From DTKD01 sp050948905 (GTDB lineage: Bacteria; Armatimonadota; UBA5829), in contig JBMNES010000001.1 of the NCBI GenBank assembly GCA_050948905.1, forward strand, positions 2,480,001-2,544,000: a stretch of 64,000 nucleotides of DNA, given 5' to 3'. The notes below the pieces were generated by a model. That model saw only the letters and a program-made list of their open reading frames with translations. It ran no database searches and was not told the origin of the DNA. The translations under genes and the position numbers were made by a program. Numbering within the stretch: the first letter of the stretch is position 1; each line of letters starts with the position of its first letter. This document shows, one piece after another, positions 24,567 through 33,815 of this stretch.

Positions 24567-25414
24567 AAAAACAAATCCGCCACCACAAAGAATAGCAAAC
24601 CGATGCTAACGCACCCATTGAGCGTGAAAAATGCAGTATTTACCCTTGAGAAGTCCTTTGCCGATACAAGGCTTTGTTCGTACACCAAAAATGCCGCGAC
24701 AAGCGCGACTCCGACGTAATAGACCATACCCAGGCCGCCCAGCACTCCGAACCACACTATCAACGCGACCATGCAGGCGTGAAACACGCGTGATACAGCC
24801 AGCGCTTTCGCAGGACCTAATCGAGATGGCAGAGAAAAAAGGCGCGCCTTGCGGTCTATGTCCAGATCTTGCAGTGAGTATATGATATCAAAGCCTGCAG
24901 TCCACAGCATCACAGCTGCGCTGAGCGCCATACTTGCAAGCCCTATTTTTCCAGTTACAGCTATCCATGCCCCAACAGGCGCGATTCCCAAGCTCAACCC
25001 CAGCCACAAATGCGACAAGCTGGTAAAGCGTTTGGAATACGAATAGGTCAGCACGACTGCAAGCGCGACCGGCGAAAGCGCAAAAGCAAGCGGATTGAGC
25101 ATATAGGCCGCGAATACTAATAACCCTGCAGAAACAACCACGAAAATCCAGGCAGCGCTAAGTGAGACTAACCCTGCAGGGATGGCTCTTGAGGCTGTTC
25201 TAGGGTTGGCTGCGTCAATTTTGGCGTCCGCAATACGATTAAACGTCATAGCCGCGCTTCGAGCACCTACCATTGCCACAAGTATCCATCCGAAAGTAGA
25301 CACTGACGGCAGGCCGTTTGCCGCAACCAGCATAGAGATCAACGCGAAAGGCATCGCAAAGATGGTGTGCTCGAATTTGATCATATCGAGAATGATCCCT
25401 ATCTTGCGAATCAT
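24563..25414 (-). CDS. UbiA-family prenyltransferase, menaquinone pathway (MqnP-like)
   Basis: A 283-residue membrane prenyltransferase with about eight helices. The two Asp-rich motifs are NRIADAKIDAANPRTASR and YSLQDLDIDRKARLFSLP, which bind the polyprenyl diphosphate and Mg2+. In an mqn operon it is expected to prenylate the 1,4-dihydroxy-6-naphthoate core. The ATG at 25414 overlaps the ubiX stop (ATGA, 25411-25414), a better start than the in-frame TTG at 25423, which abuts the ribosome binding site. Confidence 0.9.
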   Translation of the reverse strand: MIRKIGIILDMIKFEHTIFAMPFALISMLVAANGLPSVSTFGWILVAMVGARSAAMTFNRIADAKIDAANPRTASRAIPAGLVSLSAAWIFVVVSAGLLVFAAYMLNPLAFALSPVALAVVLTYSYSKRFTSLSHLWLGLSLGIAPVGAWIAVTGKIGLASMALSAAVMLWTAGFDIIYSLQDLDIDRKARLFSLPSRLGPAKALAVSRVFHACMVALIVWFGVLGGLGMVYYVGVALVAAFLVYEQSLVSAKDFSRVNTAFFTLNGCVSIGLLFFVVADLFL

Positions 25415-25992
25415 TCTCCCCAACCCTTCGTTAGTCTTATATTCAGCCCCAAGACCTGCAGCACGCGATCGACCACAAAGTCCACCAAATCGTTGACATG
25501 ATTGGGCTGATTATAGAATCCCGGAGACGCCGGCAATATAGTTGCACCCGCCTCTGCCAGTGCGGTCATATTTCTCAAATGGATCAAACTCAGCGGTGTT
25601 TCTCTCACCACGAGTATAAGTTTTCGTCGTTCTTTTATACAAACATCAGCAGCTCTTGTTATCAGATCATCCGATATTCCCGCCGCGACTCTTCCTAAAG
25701 TCCCCATTGAGCACGGGATAATCACCAGACCGTCGTATTCATGCGACCCGCTGGCTGGTGGCGCATATAGGTCTGTGCAAGAATATCGTTTGATCTTATA
25801 CTTGTGATCCTTTGGAATAATCTGCTCCGGATGCTCCAAACTGAGTTCATCGCACATAACTCTCGCAGCATTTTCGGAGACGGAGAAATAGACAGTGTCG
25901 TACGCACCTGGGAGCACCTCCAGTAGGCGCTTTGCATAGACTGCCCCACTGGCGCCTGTCATAGCCACCATAATCCGCGACGACTTAGCCAA
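25411..25992 (-). CDS. ubiX: UbiX-family flavin prenyltransferase (MqnM-like)
   Basis: Makes prenylated FMN, the cofactor of UbiD decarboxylases. The 193 residues begin near VAMTGASGAVYAKRLLEVL (flavin-binding loop), followed by IPCSMGTLGRVAAGISDDLITRAADVCIKERRKLILVVRETPLS, the classical UbiX signature in pieces. The likely start is TTG 25992, 7 nt from ggagg; another TTG at 25998 is too close. It overlaps the ubiD stop by 8 nt, so cofactor maker and user are co-translated. Confidence 0.92.
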   Translation of the reverse strand: MAKSSRIMVAMTGASGAVYAKRLLEVLPGAYDTVYFSVSENAARVMCDELSLEHPEQIIPKDHKYKIKRYSCTDLYAPPASGSHEYDGLVIIPCSMGTLGRVAAGISDDLITRAADVCIKERRKLILVVRETPLSLIHLRNMTALAEAGATILPASPGFYNQPNHVNDLVDFVVDRVLQVLGLNIRLTKGWGE

Positions 25993-27433
25993 TTCCAAGC
26001 CTCCCCCACAGAGAGTCGATCTTATTTTTGATCTCAGCGCTCATAACGATGTCATCCGGCCACTGCCTTTCGTGCCTCTCACCGGTAATCTTCCTGGTGG
26101 CATCTATGCCCATTTTCGAGCCGAATAACGGCTGAGGCGCAGCGTGATCCAGCACATCCACTGGCCCATCTGAGAAGACGATATCCCGTCGAGGATCGAT
26201 ATTGCTGCCAAGACGCCAAAGTACCTCGCTGGTGTTCTGAACATCCACATCTTCATCGAAGATCACGATAATTTTCGTAAACATCATCTGACCAAGCCCC
26301 CACAGCGCAGAGATCAGTTTATGTGCCTGCAGGGGATAGCGTTTGCGTATCGAGACAAACGCCAGGTTGTGAAAAATGCCCTCCAGCGGCAGGTTTATGT
26401 CCACAATCTCCGGCAACTGCGACTTGACCAGCGGAAGAAAAATGCGCTCAGTCGCCTTGCCTAAATAGCAGTCTTCCATCGGCGGCTTGCCGACGATTGT
26501 GGCAGGATAGATCGGGTTTTTGCGATGTGTTATGCAGCTTAAGTGAAACACGGGATAATCGTCGGCAGGGGAGTAATATCCTGTGTGGTCGCCGAAAGGG
26601 CCTTCGATACGTCGCTCGTATGGATCGACATATCCCTCCAGCACAATTTCCGCATCCGCTGGAACCTGCTGGTCGATAGTCTTGCACTGGATCATCGAAA
26701 CTGGAGATTGCCGAAGAAAGCCCGCGAACAACATCTCGTCGAAATCCTCTGGCAAAGGCGCGGTGGCAGCGTAAGTAATAGCGGGATCGCCGCCCAATGC
26801 CACTGCCACTTCCATACGCTTGCCCGCCGCCTCATATTCAGCGTAATGTCGTGCTCCGACTTTGTGCACGTGCCAGTGCATACCCGTGCTGCGACCATCG
26901 TAGACGTGCATTCGATACATACCAACATTGCGCTTTCCGGTTTCAAGGGATTTAGTGAACACCATCGGCAGCGTTAGAAATCTGCCACCGTCCTCTGGCC
27001 AGCACTTCAAAATCGGCAGCATATCCAGGCTGGCATCGTCTCCAATATGGACAACTTCCTGACACGGGGCTTTTTTGACCGCCTTGGGAAACGCGGCGCT
27101 AAGCCCGATGAGCTTAGGCAGCATCATCAATTTTTCTGCAAAAGACGTCGGCGAATCGGTATGCAACAGAGTTTCTATGCGATGAGCGATGTCTTCTACG
27201 TCATCAACACCCAGCGCCAACGCCATCCGGTCGGCGCTACCGTAGGAGTTGATGAGCACAGGTATATCGAAGCCGTCCACGTTCTCGAACAACAGCGCAG
27301 GGCCCTGGGACTTCATAGCCCGGTCGGCAATCTCGGTGATCTCAAGGTCCCGGCTGACCTGCTCTCGCACCCTTATGAGTTCGCCCCGTCGCTCAAGGCA
27401 GTCTATAAAATCTGTTAAACTTCTGTAAGCCAC
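25985..27433 (-). CDS. ubiD: UbiD-family decarboxylase (MqnL-like)
   Basis: A 482-residue prenyl-FMN-dependent decarboxylase. Recognisable are the N-terminal FIDCLERRGELIRV, ALGGDPAITYAATAPLP, and the catalytic region RRIEGPFGDHTGYYSPADDYPV with its conserved Glu and Arg residues. In this operon it should decarboxylate the naphthoate ring late in menaquinone synthesis. It is the first gene of the run ubiD-ubiX-ubiA-mqnE-mqnA-mqnC. The start is GTG 27433; a strong promoter places its transcription start at or next to this codon. Confidence 0.92.
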   Translation of the reverse strand: MAYRSLTDFIDCLERRGELIRVREQVSRDLEITEIADRAMKSQGPALLFENVDGFDIPVLINSYGSADRMALALGVDDVEDIAHRIETLLHTDSPTSFAEKLMMLPKLIGLSAAFPKAVKKAPCQEVVHIGDDASLDMLPILKCWPEDGGRFLTLPMVFTKSLETGKRNVGMYRMHVYDGRSTGMHWHVHKVGARHYAEYEAAGKRMEVAVALGGDPAITYAATAPLPEDFDEMLFAGFLRQSPVSMIQCKTIDQQVPADAEIVLEGYVDPYERRIEGPFGDHTGYYSPADDYPVFHLSCITHRKNPIYPATIVGKPPMEDCYLGKATERIFLPLVKSQLPEIVDINLPLEGIFHNLAFVSIRKRYPLQAHKLISALWGLGQMMFTKIIVIFDEDVDVQNTSEVLWRLGSNIDPRRDIVFSDGPVDVLDHAAPQPLFGSKMGIDATRKITGERHERQWPDDIVMSAEIKNKIDSLWGRLGIG

Positions 27434-27439
27434 GGCCTA

Positions 27440-27468
27440 ATTATCCTACCGGGGCGTCACTTAGTCAA
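27440..27468 (-). promoter_or_regulatory. Promoter of the menaquinone operon, leaderless geometry
   Basis: On the minus strand: TTGACT (27468-27463), 17-nt spacer, GATAAT (27445-27440). Only 6 nt separate the -10 box from the GTG start at 27433, so transcription would start at about the start codon, giving a leaderless mRNA. Confidence 0.7.
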
Positions 27469-27647
27469 GAAGCGACCCGCTGAACAAAATGGTCATTTTC
27501 ACCACCCTACTTACCTCGCAAAGCATAAATATCTAAGTACATACTCTATAGCTATATACACTATGACACAGCAATTAATAAACTCGTTTTGTTGCGTGTA
27601 TCTGATTCAAGAAGGGTATGATTGCTATCAAGACGAAGTATAAGACT

Positions 27648-29831
27648 ATGAATACACAGACTATTATATCAATTCTGCTTTTATGCGCCTGCGCTGCCGG
27701 GGCTTGCGCGATGATGTCGACGACCGCCGACGGCTCTTTTCAGGCGATTGCCCAGGGGCCGGATAGTATCACGTTATACTGGCGACACAACGATCAGCCG
27801 GCCCAGCTCTTTATGAACGGCAGGAGCGTAGGTGAGTTTCCGCCCAATCCGTCCCACGCATTTGCATCGAAAACTATTGATAAACTGACACCGAATACTG
27901 TCTACACGTTCAAATGCTCCTTATGCGAAAACGATGTCCGCGAAAAGACCTGGGATGCGCTTCCGAATGAGGGCAAATACGATGTATTAGTGATCGGCGC
28001 CACTGCATCTGGCACTGCGGCTGCTATCACAGCAGCCAGATCCGGATTGAACGTAGCGCTGGTGGAGCCTACCAATCGCCTCGGCGGGATGTCTGTAATG
28101 GGCCTTGGGGCGGCTGATACGGCAAACCCGTTGTATATCAACGGTATGTTCAGAGAGTTTGGCGAGCAGATTTGGTCTTTTTACAACGTTCAACCAGGCT
28201 ATCTGAAGTTTGAACCGCGGATTGCAAACGCCATTTTTAAGGGAATGGTATATGCCCAGCCGTGCATTCGAGTATTTATGAAATCCAACGCTATAAGACC
28301 GATTATGAGCGCAAACCGTATATGCGGCGCGGAGGTCTGTGATCAGTTTGGCAAACGGGCGAATCTTTATGCAGCCGTCACTATTGATGCCACCGATACG
28401 GCAGATTTAGCCGCAGCAACGGGCGCTCCCTGGAGGGCGGGTCGAGAAGCGAGGTCTGCGGCCGAGCCGCACGCAGGAGTAATATATTTCGACGATCGCA
28501 CCCAGATGATGCTTCCCGGCTCTACTGGTGCGGCTGATTCCAAGATGCAGTCCTATGAATACCTGACGATTTGGAAAGACTATGGGGAGAATGGCGCGCC
28601 GCTCATTGAAAAACCTAAGGGCTACAGCCCAGACACTTATGGGCCATCTCCCGAATGGAAACAAAGCTGGAACGTCACCTCGGGCAGTCTGCCAAATCAG
28701 AAATATGAGATAAACACGCACCCGTTCGGAGGGGACTGGCCGGGTATAAACAACGACTACCCCACCGCAACTTACCAGCGACGCGCGGAGATCGATAATC
28801 TTTATCGTGATCGCGCGCTGGGATATCTCTATTTTATGCAAAATGAGCGCGGTCACAAGAACCTGGGGCTTGCCGATGACGAGTTCCTGGATTCCGGCAA
28901 TTTCCCTCCAGGCCTGTATATTCGAGAAGCCCGTCGGGTAATGGGCGAGCATATTATGGCCGAAAACGAGGTGACATTTGCTCGCACGTTCCATCAATCG
29001 AACTCCATTGGGATCGCGGCCTACCCGATGGATAGTCACGCGATGGAAGATATTAAAGATCCCACTCGAAAGGATAAAGGCGAAGGGGAGATGTGGCTTA
29101 GTGCGGTTACGACCTGGAGCCAGATACCATACGGCGTGCTAGTCCCTCAAAAAATCGAGGGGCTGCTTGTAACGAACGCTGTCTCCGCCACCCATGTAGC
29201 TTTTGGCACCCTGAGGATGGAGCCTGTAAGGATGTCCTGCGGGCAGGCTGCTGCGGCGGCGGCCTACTTTGCTATAACTCGAAATATGAGCCTGCGTTGT
29301 GTGCCACCTGCGTGGGTGCAGGACAGAATCCTTTCTCAGAAGTCATATATTAGTTGGAACTCGGATGTCAATGGGCAAACGCGCCACTTCAAGGCGATTA
29401 ACTTCCTCGGAGCGCGTGGAGTACTTCAGCAGGAGCCTTATAATCCAAAAGAGAACCTGACCCAACAGCAGGCGGCGGACGCGCTGAGTAAGCTGATGCA
29501 GCTTGAGGGTGGGCAGATGAAGGCAAACCCGGTGGCGGAGGGCCAGGCGGATTCGCCGATTACCAGAGGCGAGTTTGCGCGTTGGCTGGTCGCTGCTAAA
29601 GTTCAGGCCGATCCGGGCTGGAAACCGATTGCATCCGGCCAGAGCTATTCCGATGTTCCGACAAACTCACCATACTTCCAGGCTGTCGAAACGCTGAGAG
29701 CGCATAGAATTACGCCCAGGCTGTTTGAGAACTATGAGCCTGGCAAATTCCAGCCCGATGCGCCAATCGCCCGCGCAGATGCGGCGGAGGCGATTTATCT
29801 GGCGCACAGGGTTAAGGCGATGAGATACTAA
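27648..29831 (+). CDS. Secreted FAD-dependent oxidoreductase with C-terminal SLH-type domain
   Basis: A 727-residue exported flavoprotein. The signal peptide is TIISILLLCACAAGACA; residues to about 105 look like a fibronectin-type beta domain (GPDSITLYWRHND). The FAD_oxidored-type domain begins with the dinucleotide motif YDVLVIGATASGTAAAITAA and VALVEPTNRLGGM and runs to about residue 590. The last 100 residues resemble S-layer homology repeats (ITRGEFARWLV, YSDVPTNSPYFQAVETLRA, FQPDAPIARADAAEAIY). The enzyme may thus be tethered at the cell surface. An upstream in-frame ATG (27618) precedes the signal peptide and seems less likely. Substrate unknown. Confidence 0.82.
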   Translation: MNTQTIISILLLCACAAGACAMMSTTADGSFQAIAQGPDSITLYWRHNDQPAQLFMNGRSVGEFPPNPSHAFASKTIDKLTPNTVYTFKCSLCENDVREKTWDALPNEGKYDVLVIGATASGTAAAITAARSGLNVALVEPTNRLGGMSVMGLGAADTANPLYINGMFREFGEQIWSFYNVQPGYLKFEPRIANAIFKGMVYAQPCIRVFMKSNAIRPIMSANRICGAEVCDQFGKRANLYAAVTIDATDTADLAAATGAPWRAGREARSAAEPHAGVIYFDDRTQMMLPGSTGAADSKMQSYEYLTIWKDYGENGAPLIEKPKGYSPDTYGPSPEWKQSWNVTSGSLPNQKYEINTHPFGGDWPGINNDYPTATYQRRAEIDNLYRDRALGYLYFMQNERGHKNLGLADDEFLDSGNFPPGLYIREARRVMGEHIMAENEVTFARTFHQSNSIGIAAYPMDSHAMEDIKDPTRKDKGEGEMWLSAVTTWSQIPYGVLVPQKIEGLLVTNAVSATHVAFGTLRMEPVRMSCGQAAAAAAYFAITRNMSLRCVPPAWVQDRILSQKSYISWNSDVNGQTRHFKAINFLGARGVLQQEPYNPKENLTQQQAADALSKLMQLEGGQMKANPVAEGQADSPITRGEFARWLVAAKVQADPGWKPIASGQSYSDVPTNSPYFQAVETLRAHRITPRLFENYEPGKFQPDAPIARADAAEAIYLAHRVKAMRY

Positions 29832-29852
29832 TGCTGGTGATCGGCGGACGGT

Positions 29853-31796
29853 TTATCGCACCTTAAAACTGCGACGCCTGCCGGTCTGCGAAGTTACTAC
29901 GCTGGGCTGATGTGTGTCGAGCAAATCGCACAGAGCTTCGCTGATTCGCGAGGCAGTCAGCCCAATTCTCTCCCTCAAATTGTCCAGGGAATCGTGTTCG
30001 ACGAATGCGTCTGGTGTGCCGACCAACTTAATCGCATTATTTTTGCACTTATGTCGCGATGCAAGCTCTAAAATTGCAGACCCGAACCCGCCGACCACTG
30101 TATTGTCCTCAACAATGACCACAGGTATATCTTTTTCAAGGACACTTAATATCAACGCTTCGTCCAGCGGTTTAACGAACCTTGCATTGATGACTTCTGC
30201 GGTATAGCCGGATTCTCGAAGCTGATTAGCGGCCTCAAGGGCAGGATAGACCGTGGAACCGATAGCGATGATCGCTGCGTCTTCGCCCTCAAGCAGGAGC
30301 TCGCCCTGCCCTATGGACAGGATTTCAGGTTCGATGCACTCATACGGGCACGGCCCGCCGCCTCTTGGGTATCTTATGGCCATCGGCCCGTCGTGGCGAA
30401 GTGCGGTGGCGATCAGGTTTCGCAGTTCCATCGTATCCTTAGGCGCTGCGACGACAAGGCCGGGCGCGTGTCTCAAAAACGACAGGTCAAATACTCCGTG
30501 ATGTGTCGCCCCGTCCTCACCGACAAGCCCCGCTCTGTCGACTGCGAACACCACCGGCAGGTTTTGAAGGCAGACATCGTGCAGCACTTGATCGTAGGCA
30601 CGCTGCAGGAACGTGGAATATAACGCAACTACCGGCCTCAACCCTCCCGCGGCCAGTCCAGCCGCAAATGTGACGGCGTGCTCTTCCGCTATACCAACAT
30701 CAAATATTCTATTAGGATACGTCTCTGCGAACTTATTAAGGCCTGTCCCGTCGGGCATCGCTGCGGTAATAGCGACTATTCGATCGTCGTTCCCGGCAAG
30801 CTCCACTAACGTGTCGGAGAAAACTTTTGTATAGCTTGTGTTGCCATTTGCGCGTTCGATTATCCCGTCGGACACGTCGAAGCCACTGATTCCGTGAAAC
30901 ATTCTTGAGTTGCTCTCGGCGAACTCATAGCCCTTACCCTTTTGCGTGACCACGTGTATTAGAAGCGGCCCTGTGAGCCTCTTCGCGCTCTCCAGGACAT
31001 CTATCAGGACCTCGGTGCTGTGTCCGTCAATTGGGCCGAGATATGTGAAGCCCATACCCTCGAATACGGCGCCTTCCGCAGACGCCAGAAGGCGAGTGAC
31101 GCCGTGACTCAGTCCCACGGCCGTCTTGGCGATAGTCTTACCCGCAGGCATCCTCTCGACCATTTCCTTGGCCCGGGTCTCGACTTTTTGATACAGCGGT
31201 GCTAGGCGGAGCTTGCTGAGGTGCAGGGCCAGAGCGCCGACGTTCTCTGAAATCGACATTTTATTATCGTTTAGAATAACTATGACGTCCGTATCGAGTT
31301 GCTCGGCGTTGTTGAGGCCCTCTAAGGCCAATCCGCCGGTCATCGAACCGTCCCCGATAACGGCTATTACGTGCTCTTTGCCTCCGCGCAGATCGCGAGC
31401 CTTTGCCAAGCCAAGTGCAGCCGAGATCGATGTGCTGGCGTGGCCGGCTCCAAATGCGTCGTGTTCGCTCTCATCCCGCCGTGTAAATCCGGAGAGCCCC
31501 CCACCCTGTCTCAGTGTGGAAAACTCCTCTCTGCGGCCGGTAAGAAGCTTATGCGTGTAGGTTTGGTGGCTAACGTCCCAGACTATTTTGTCACTTGGCG
31601 AATCGAAAACCGTGTGCAGGGCAATGGTAAGCTCCACAGCGCCCAAATTCGACGCGAGGTGTCCGCCTGTGCGGGATACTGTGTCGATAATCAGCGCACG
31701 AATGTCCTCAGCCAGGCCCTTTCGCTCGGACTCGGTCAGATTTTTCAGGTCCGCCGGGGAGTTTATTTTATTTAACAAATAGTCTTTTGGGTTCAT
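29853..31796 (-). CDS. dxs: 1-deoxy-D-xylulose-5-phosphate synthase
   Basis: Thiamine-diphosphate enzyme joining pyruvate and glyceraldehyde-3-phosphate, the entry step of the MEP isoprenoid pathway. At 647 residues it is of normal length. The TPP motif GDGSMTGGLALEGLNNAE...NDNKMS is present, as are HDAFGAGHASTSISAALG, HHGVFDLSFLRHAPG and AIRYPRGGG. I start at ATG 31796 (MNPKDYLLNKINSPADLKNL), as in homologues; an extended frame to 31892 lies inside the upstream gene. It is third in an ispE-NTP transferase-dxs operon, with 8 nt between genes. Confidence 0.95.
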   Translation of the reverse strand: MNPKDYLLNKINSPADLKNLTESERKGLAEDIRALIIDTVSRTGGHLASNLGAVELTIALHTVFDSPSDKIVWDVSHQTYTHKLLTGRREEFSTLRQGGGLSGFTRRDESEHDAFGAGHASTSISAALGLAKARDLRGGKEHVIAVIGDGSMTGGLALEGLNNAEQLDTDVIVILNDNKMSISENVGALALHLSKLRLAPLYQKVETRAKEMVERMPAGKTIAKTAVGLSHGVTRLLASAEGAVFEGMGFTYLGPIDGHSTEVLIDVLESAKRLTGPLLIHVVTQKGKGYEFAESNSRMFHGISGFDVSDGIIERANGNTSYTKVFSDTLVELAGNDDRIVAITAAMPDGTGLNKFAETYPNRIFDVGIAEEHAVTFAAGLAAGGLRPVVALYSTFLQRAYDQVLHDVCLQNLPVVFAVDRAGLVGEDGATHHGVFDLSFLRHAPGLVVAAPKDTMELRNLIATALRHDGPMAIRYPRGGGPCPYECIEPEILSIGQGELLLEGEDAAIIAIGSTVYPALEAANQLRESGYTAEVINARFVKPLDEALILSVLEKDIPVVIVEDNTVVGGFGSAILELASRHKCKNNAIKLVGTPDAFVEHDSLDNLRERIGLTASRISEALCDLLDTHQPSVVTSQTGRRRSFKVR

Positions 31797-31804
31797 GTTT
31801 ATGC

Positions 31805-32557
31805 TCAAGTGTCGATACAAAGGATTTTTCTTACAGCTTCCAGGTCGGAGGCCTTGTCCACGTCCTCGCCGATTTCGGGGTATTCGCTGCACTCCGCGGC
31901 TACTTTACCGCCCAGCATTCTCGAAATTGTTCGTTCAAGATAGGCCACTTTCAAGACATTCGGAATTGCCTGTGCCAATATTACCCTCAGCAAGACTCCG
32001 ATTCCGATCATTTTCGCAAGCTCGACAGGCTTTTTTCTTGCTTCATAAGCGCCCTGAATCGTCTTCCAGTTTCTATCGACAAAATCTCGGCTCAACAGCA
32101 TCACGTTGCCGCCTGTGAATACGCCATCGGCCGTCTTCAGGTAAGTTCGTTTCAATTCGGGGTGCTTGCTGCACGCCTCCCTGCGTATTATGGGATACAC
32201 TAACCCTGCGTCTTTAGGCGCCCTCGCGACGAAATCGTCGATAGCCTCCGGCGTTAGCAGGGGAATATCGGAACAGACGACTAATACAGGCTCTGAGTCG
32301 GCTGTATTTATACCCAGTTTAACATTATCTATCAGATTTCCCGCAGGCTCAACTACCTTATCAAGGCCCTCTGCTCGAACGTCCCCAACCGCGACTATTC
32401 TTCCCGTCGACGAAGCCCCTTTAAGCGCATCTACAATCCACTGCAGCATCGTCTTGCTGCCCAGATTCAGCATCGCCTTGTTCAGCTCAGGCGCATCGGG
32501 ACTTAATTCCGACCCGGCAGGCGCACCTGCTAAAATAACAACGTCCAGCTTACTCAA
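31805..32557 (-). CDS. NTP-transferase (MobA-like) domain protein between ispE and dxs
   Basis: A 250-residue nucleotidyltransferase-fold protein. The usual GGxxxRMG loop is altered to LAGAPAGSELSPDAPELNKAML, while VLVVCSDIPLLTPEAID (metal-binding Asp) is intact. It is not a canonical IspD, whose signature AAGxGxRM is missing. I recall a similar family with LAGAP at the N-terminus next to ispE in some Gram-positive bacteria. It starts 4 nt from the ispE stop, so a role in isoprenoid or envelope nucleotide-sugar metabolism is plausible but unproven. Confidence 0.8.
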   Translation of the reverse strand: MSKLDVVILAGAPAGSELSPDAPELNKAMLNLGSKTMLQWIVDALKGASSTGRIVAVGDVRAEGLDKVVEPAGNLIDNVKLGINTADSEPVLVVCSDIPLLTPEAIDDFVARAPKDAGLVYPIIRREACSKHPELKRTYLKTADGVFTGGNVMLLSRDFVDRNWKTIQGAYEARKKPVELAKMIGIGVLLRVILAQAIPNVLKVAYLERTISRMLGGKVAAECSEYPEIGEDVDKASDLEAVRKILCIDT

Positions 32558-32561
32558 TATG

Positions 32562-33443
32562 TTACACCAATGCTGATTCCGCGCGAGTCAGCGACCGGCA
32601 GACGAAGCCGGATTGATATTTTGATTTCAATTCTTGTCGTGCAGATTCAGCAGCCCCGTGGGAATCGAACACCCCATAAACCGCCGATCCCGAACCACAC
32701 AGCAGCGACATTTTTGCGCCCGTGCTTTTTAACAACGATTTAGCTTCGTTTATCTCCACAAAGTGGCTGGAAACCACAGCGTCAAAATCGTTGCTAAGGG
32801 CGGCGAAAATAGCATCGTAATCCGCGTCCATTATAGCTTTCTTAACCCGGCTGGTGCCGTTCCCTCTGCGCCTTTGTGAATCACGATCCATTTCCGCGTA
32901 TGCCCACTTTGTCGACACGCCGACTGCGGGTTTTAGTATCACAATGTGCAGTCCGGGCGCATCAGGTAGCGGTTCTACGTGCTCTCCCCGCCCACTAATG
33001 CACGACGTGCCGCCGTAAACAAACAACGCCGTATCAGAACCCACTTTGGATGCAATTTCGGCCAATTGAGAAGCGCTCAGCCCACAATCATATATCTGAT
33101 TAAGGCCAGCCACTGCAGCCGCTGCATTGCCACTGCCGCCGCCCAGCCCGGCTTGTGTGGGTATGTACTTCCATAAGCGAACCTGCACACCTGCTTTGAT
33201 CCCTGTCGTTGCGAAAAACGCTTCACAGGCTTTGTGCACTAAATTATCGGGCCCTGACGGCGCATCTCCACGCTCTACCAAAACCTCGATTGCGCCGGAA
33301 TCGTTCGTACTAAGCTCCAATTCATCGGTGACATCGATTACCTGAACCACGCTTTCTATATCGTGAAATCCATCTTCACGTATCGCAGATACATCAAGGC
33401 TCAGGTTGATTTTGGCGTGGGAATATAATGTGATCTTACTCAT
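32562..33443 (-). CDS. ispE: 4-diphosphocytidyl-2-C-methyl-D-erythritol kinase
   Basis: GHMP kinase of the MEP pathway. The N-terminus SHAKINLSLDV is the substrate-binding motif, the ATP loop is TQAGLGGGSGNAAAAVAGLN (PxxxGLGGGS type), and the third motif is LLCGSGSAVYGVF. From ATG 33443 it is 293 residues, normal for IspE; the longer frame upstream to 33500 is not supported. It leads the isoprenoid operon and follows groES by about 87 nt. Confidence 0.93.
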   Translation of the reverse strand: MSKITLYSHAKINLSLDVSAIREDGFHDIESVVQVIDVTDELELSTNDSGAIEVLVERGDAPSGPDNLVHKACEAFFATTGIKAGVQVRLWKYIPTQAGLGGGSGNAAAAVAGLNQIYDCGLSASQLAEIASKVGSDTALFVYGGTSCISGRGEHVEPLPDAPGLHIVILKPAVGVSTKWAYAEMDRDSQRRRGNGTSRVKKAIMDADYDAIFAALSNDFDAVVSSHFVEINEAKSLLKSTGAKMSLLCGSGSAVYGVFDSHGAAESARQELKSKYQSGFVCRSLTRAESALV

Positions 33444-33530
33444 AGAGCTCACACAGACAGCCATCATTTCAAGTCTATCAGTCGCGTGATAGCTTGTCAA
33501 TTTCGGGCTTATGTAGTTTCAGGCCGTATG

Positions 33531-33815
33531 CTATTCGATGATGGCCAGGATATCGTCCTGCCGCAGTATGATGTAATCTTCTGAGCCTAGTTTGACTTCG
33601 GTGCCGGCATACTTTCCGTATATGACCTTATCGCCGACCTTTACGTCAATGGGCCTGTATTCGCCGGATTCAAGCTGCTGGCCGGGGCCTACGGCGAGCA
33701 CTTCGCCCTCGAGCGGTTTCTCCTGGGCGCTCTCCGGCAGCACGATTCCTCCCGGCGACACTTCTTCGGCAGAAATGGCTTTGGCAACGATCTTATCCCC
33801 AATCGGTTTCAGCAT
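33531..33815 (-). CDS. groES: Co-chaperonin GroES, without adjacent groEL
   Basis: The 94-residue GroES: LKPIGDKIVAKAISAEEVSPGGIVLPESAQEKP contains the mobile loop, and GDKVIYGKYAGTEVKLGSEDYIILRQDDILAII closes the domain. The start is ATG 33815. It follows tpiA by 76 nt on the same strand as gap-pgk-tpiA, and no groEL follows; ispE comes next. No CIRCE inverted repeat (TTAGCACTC-type) is visible upstream, so HrcA control is not supported here. Confidence 0.93.
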   Translation of the reverse strand: MLKPIGDKIVAKAISAEEVSPGGIVLPESAQEKPLEGEVLAVGPGQQLESGEYRPIDVKVGDKVIYGKYAGTEVKLGSEDYIILRQDDILAIIE

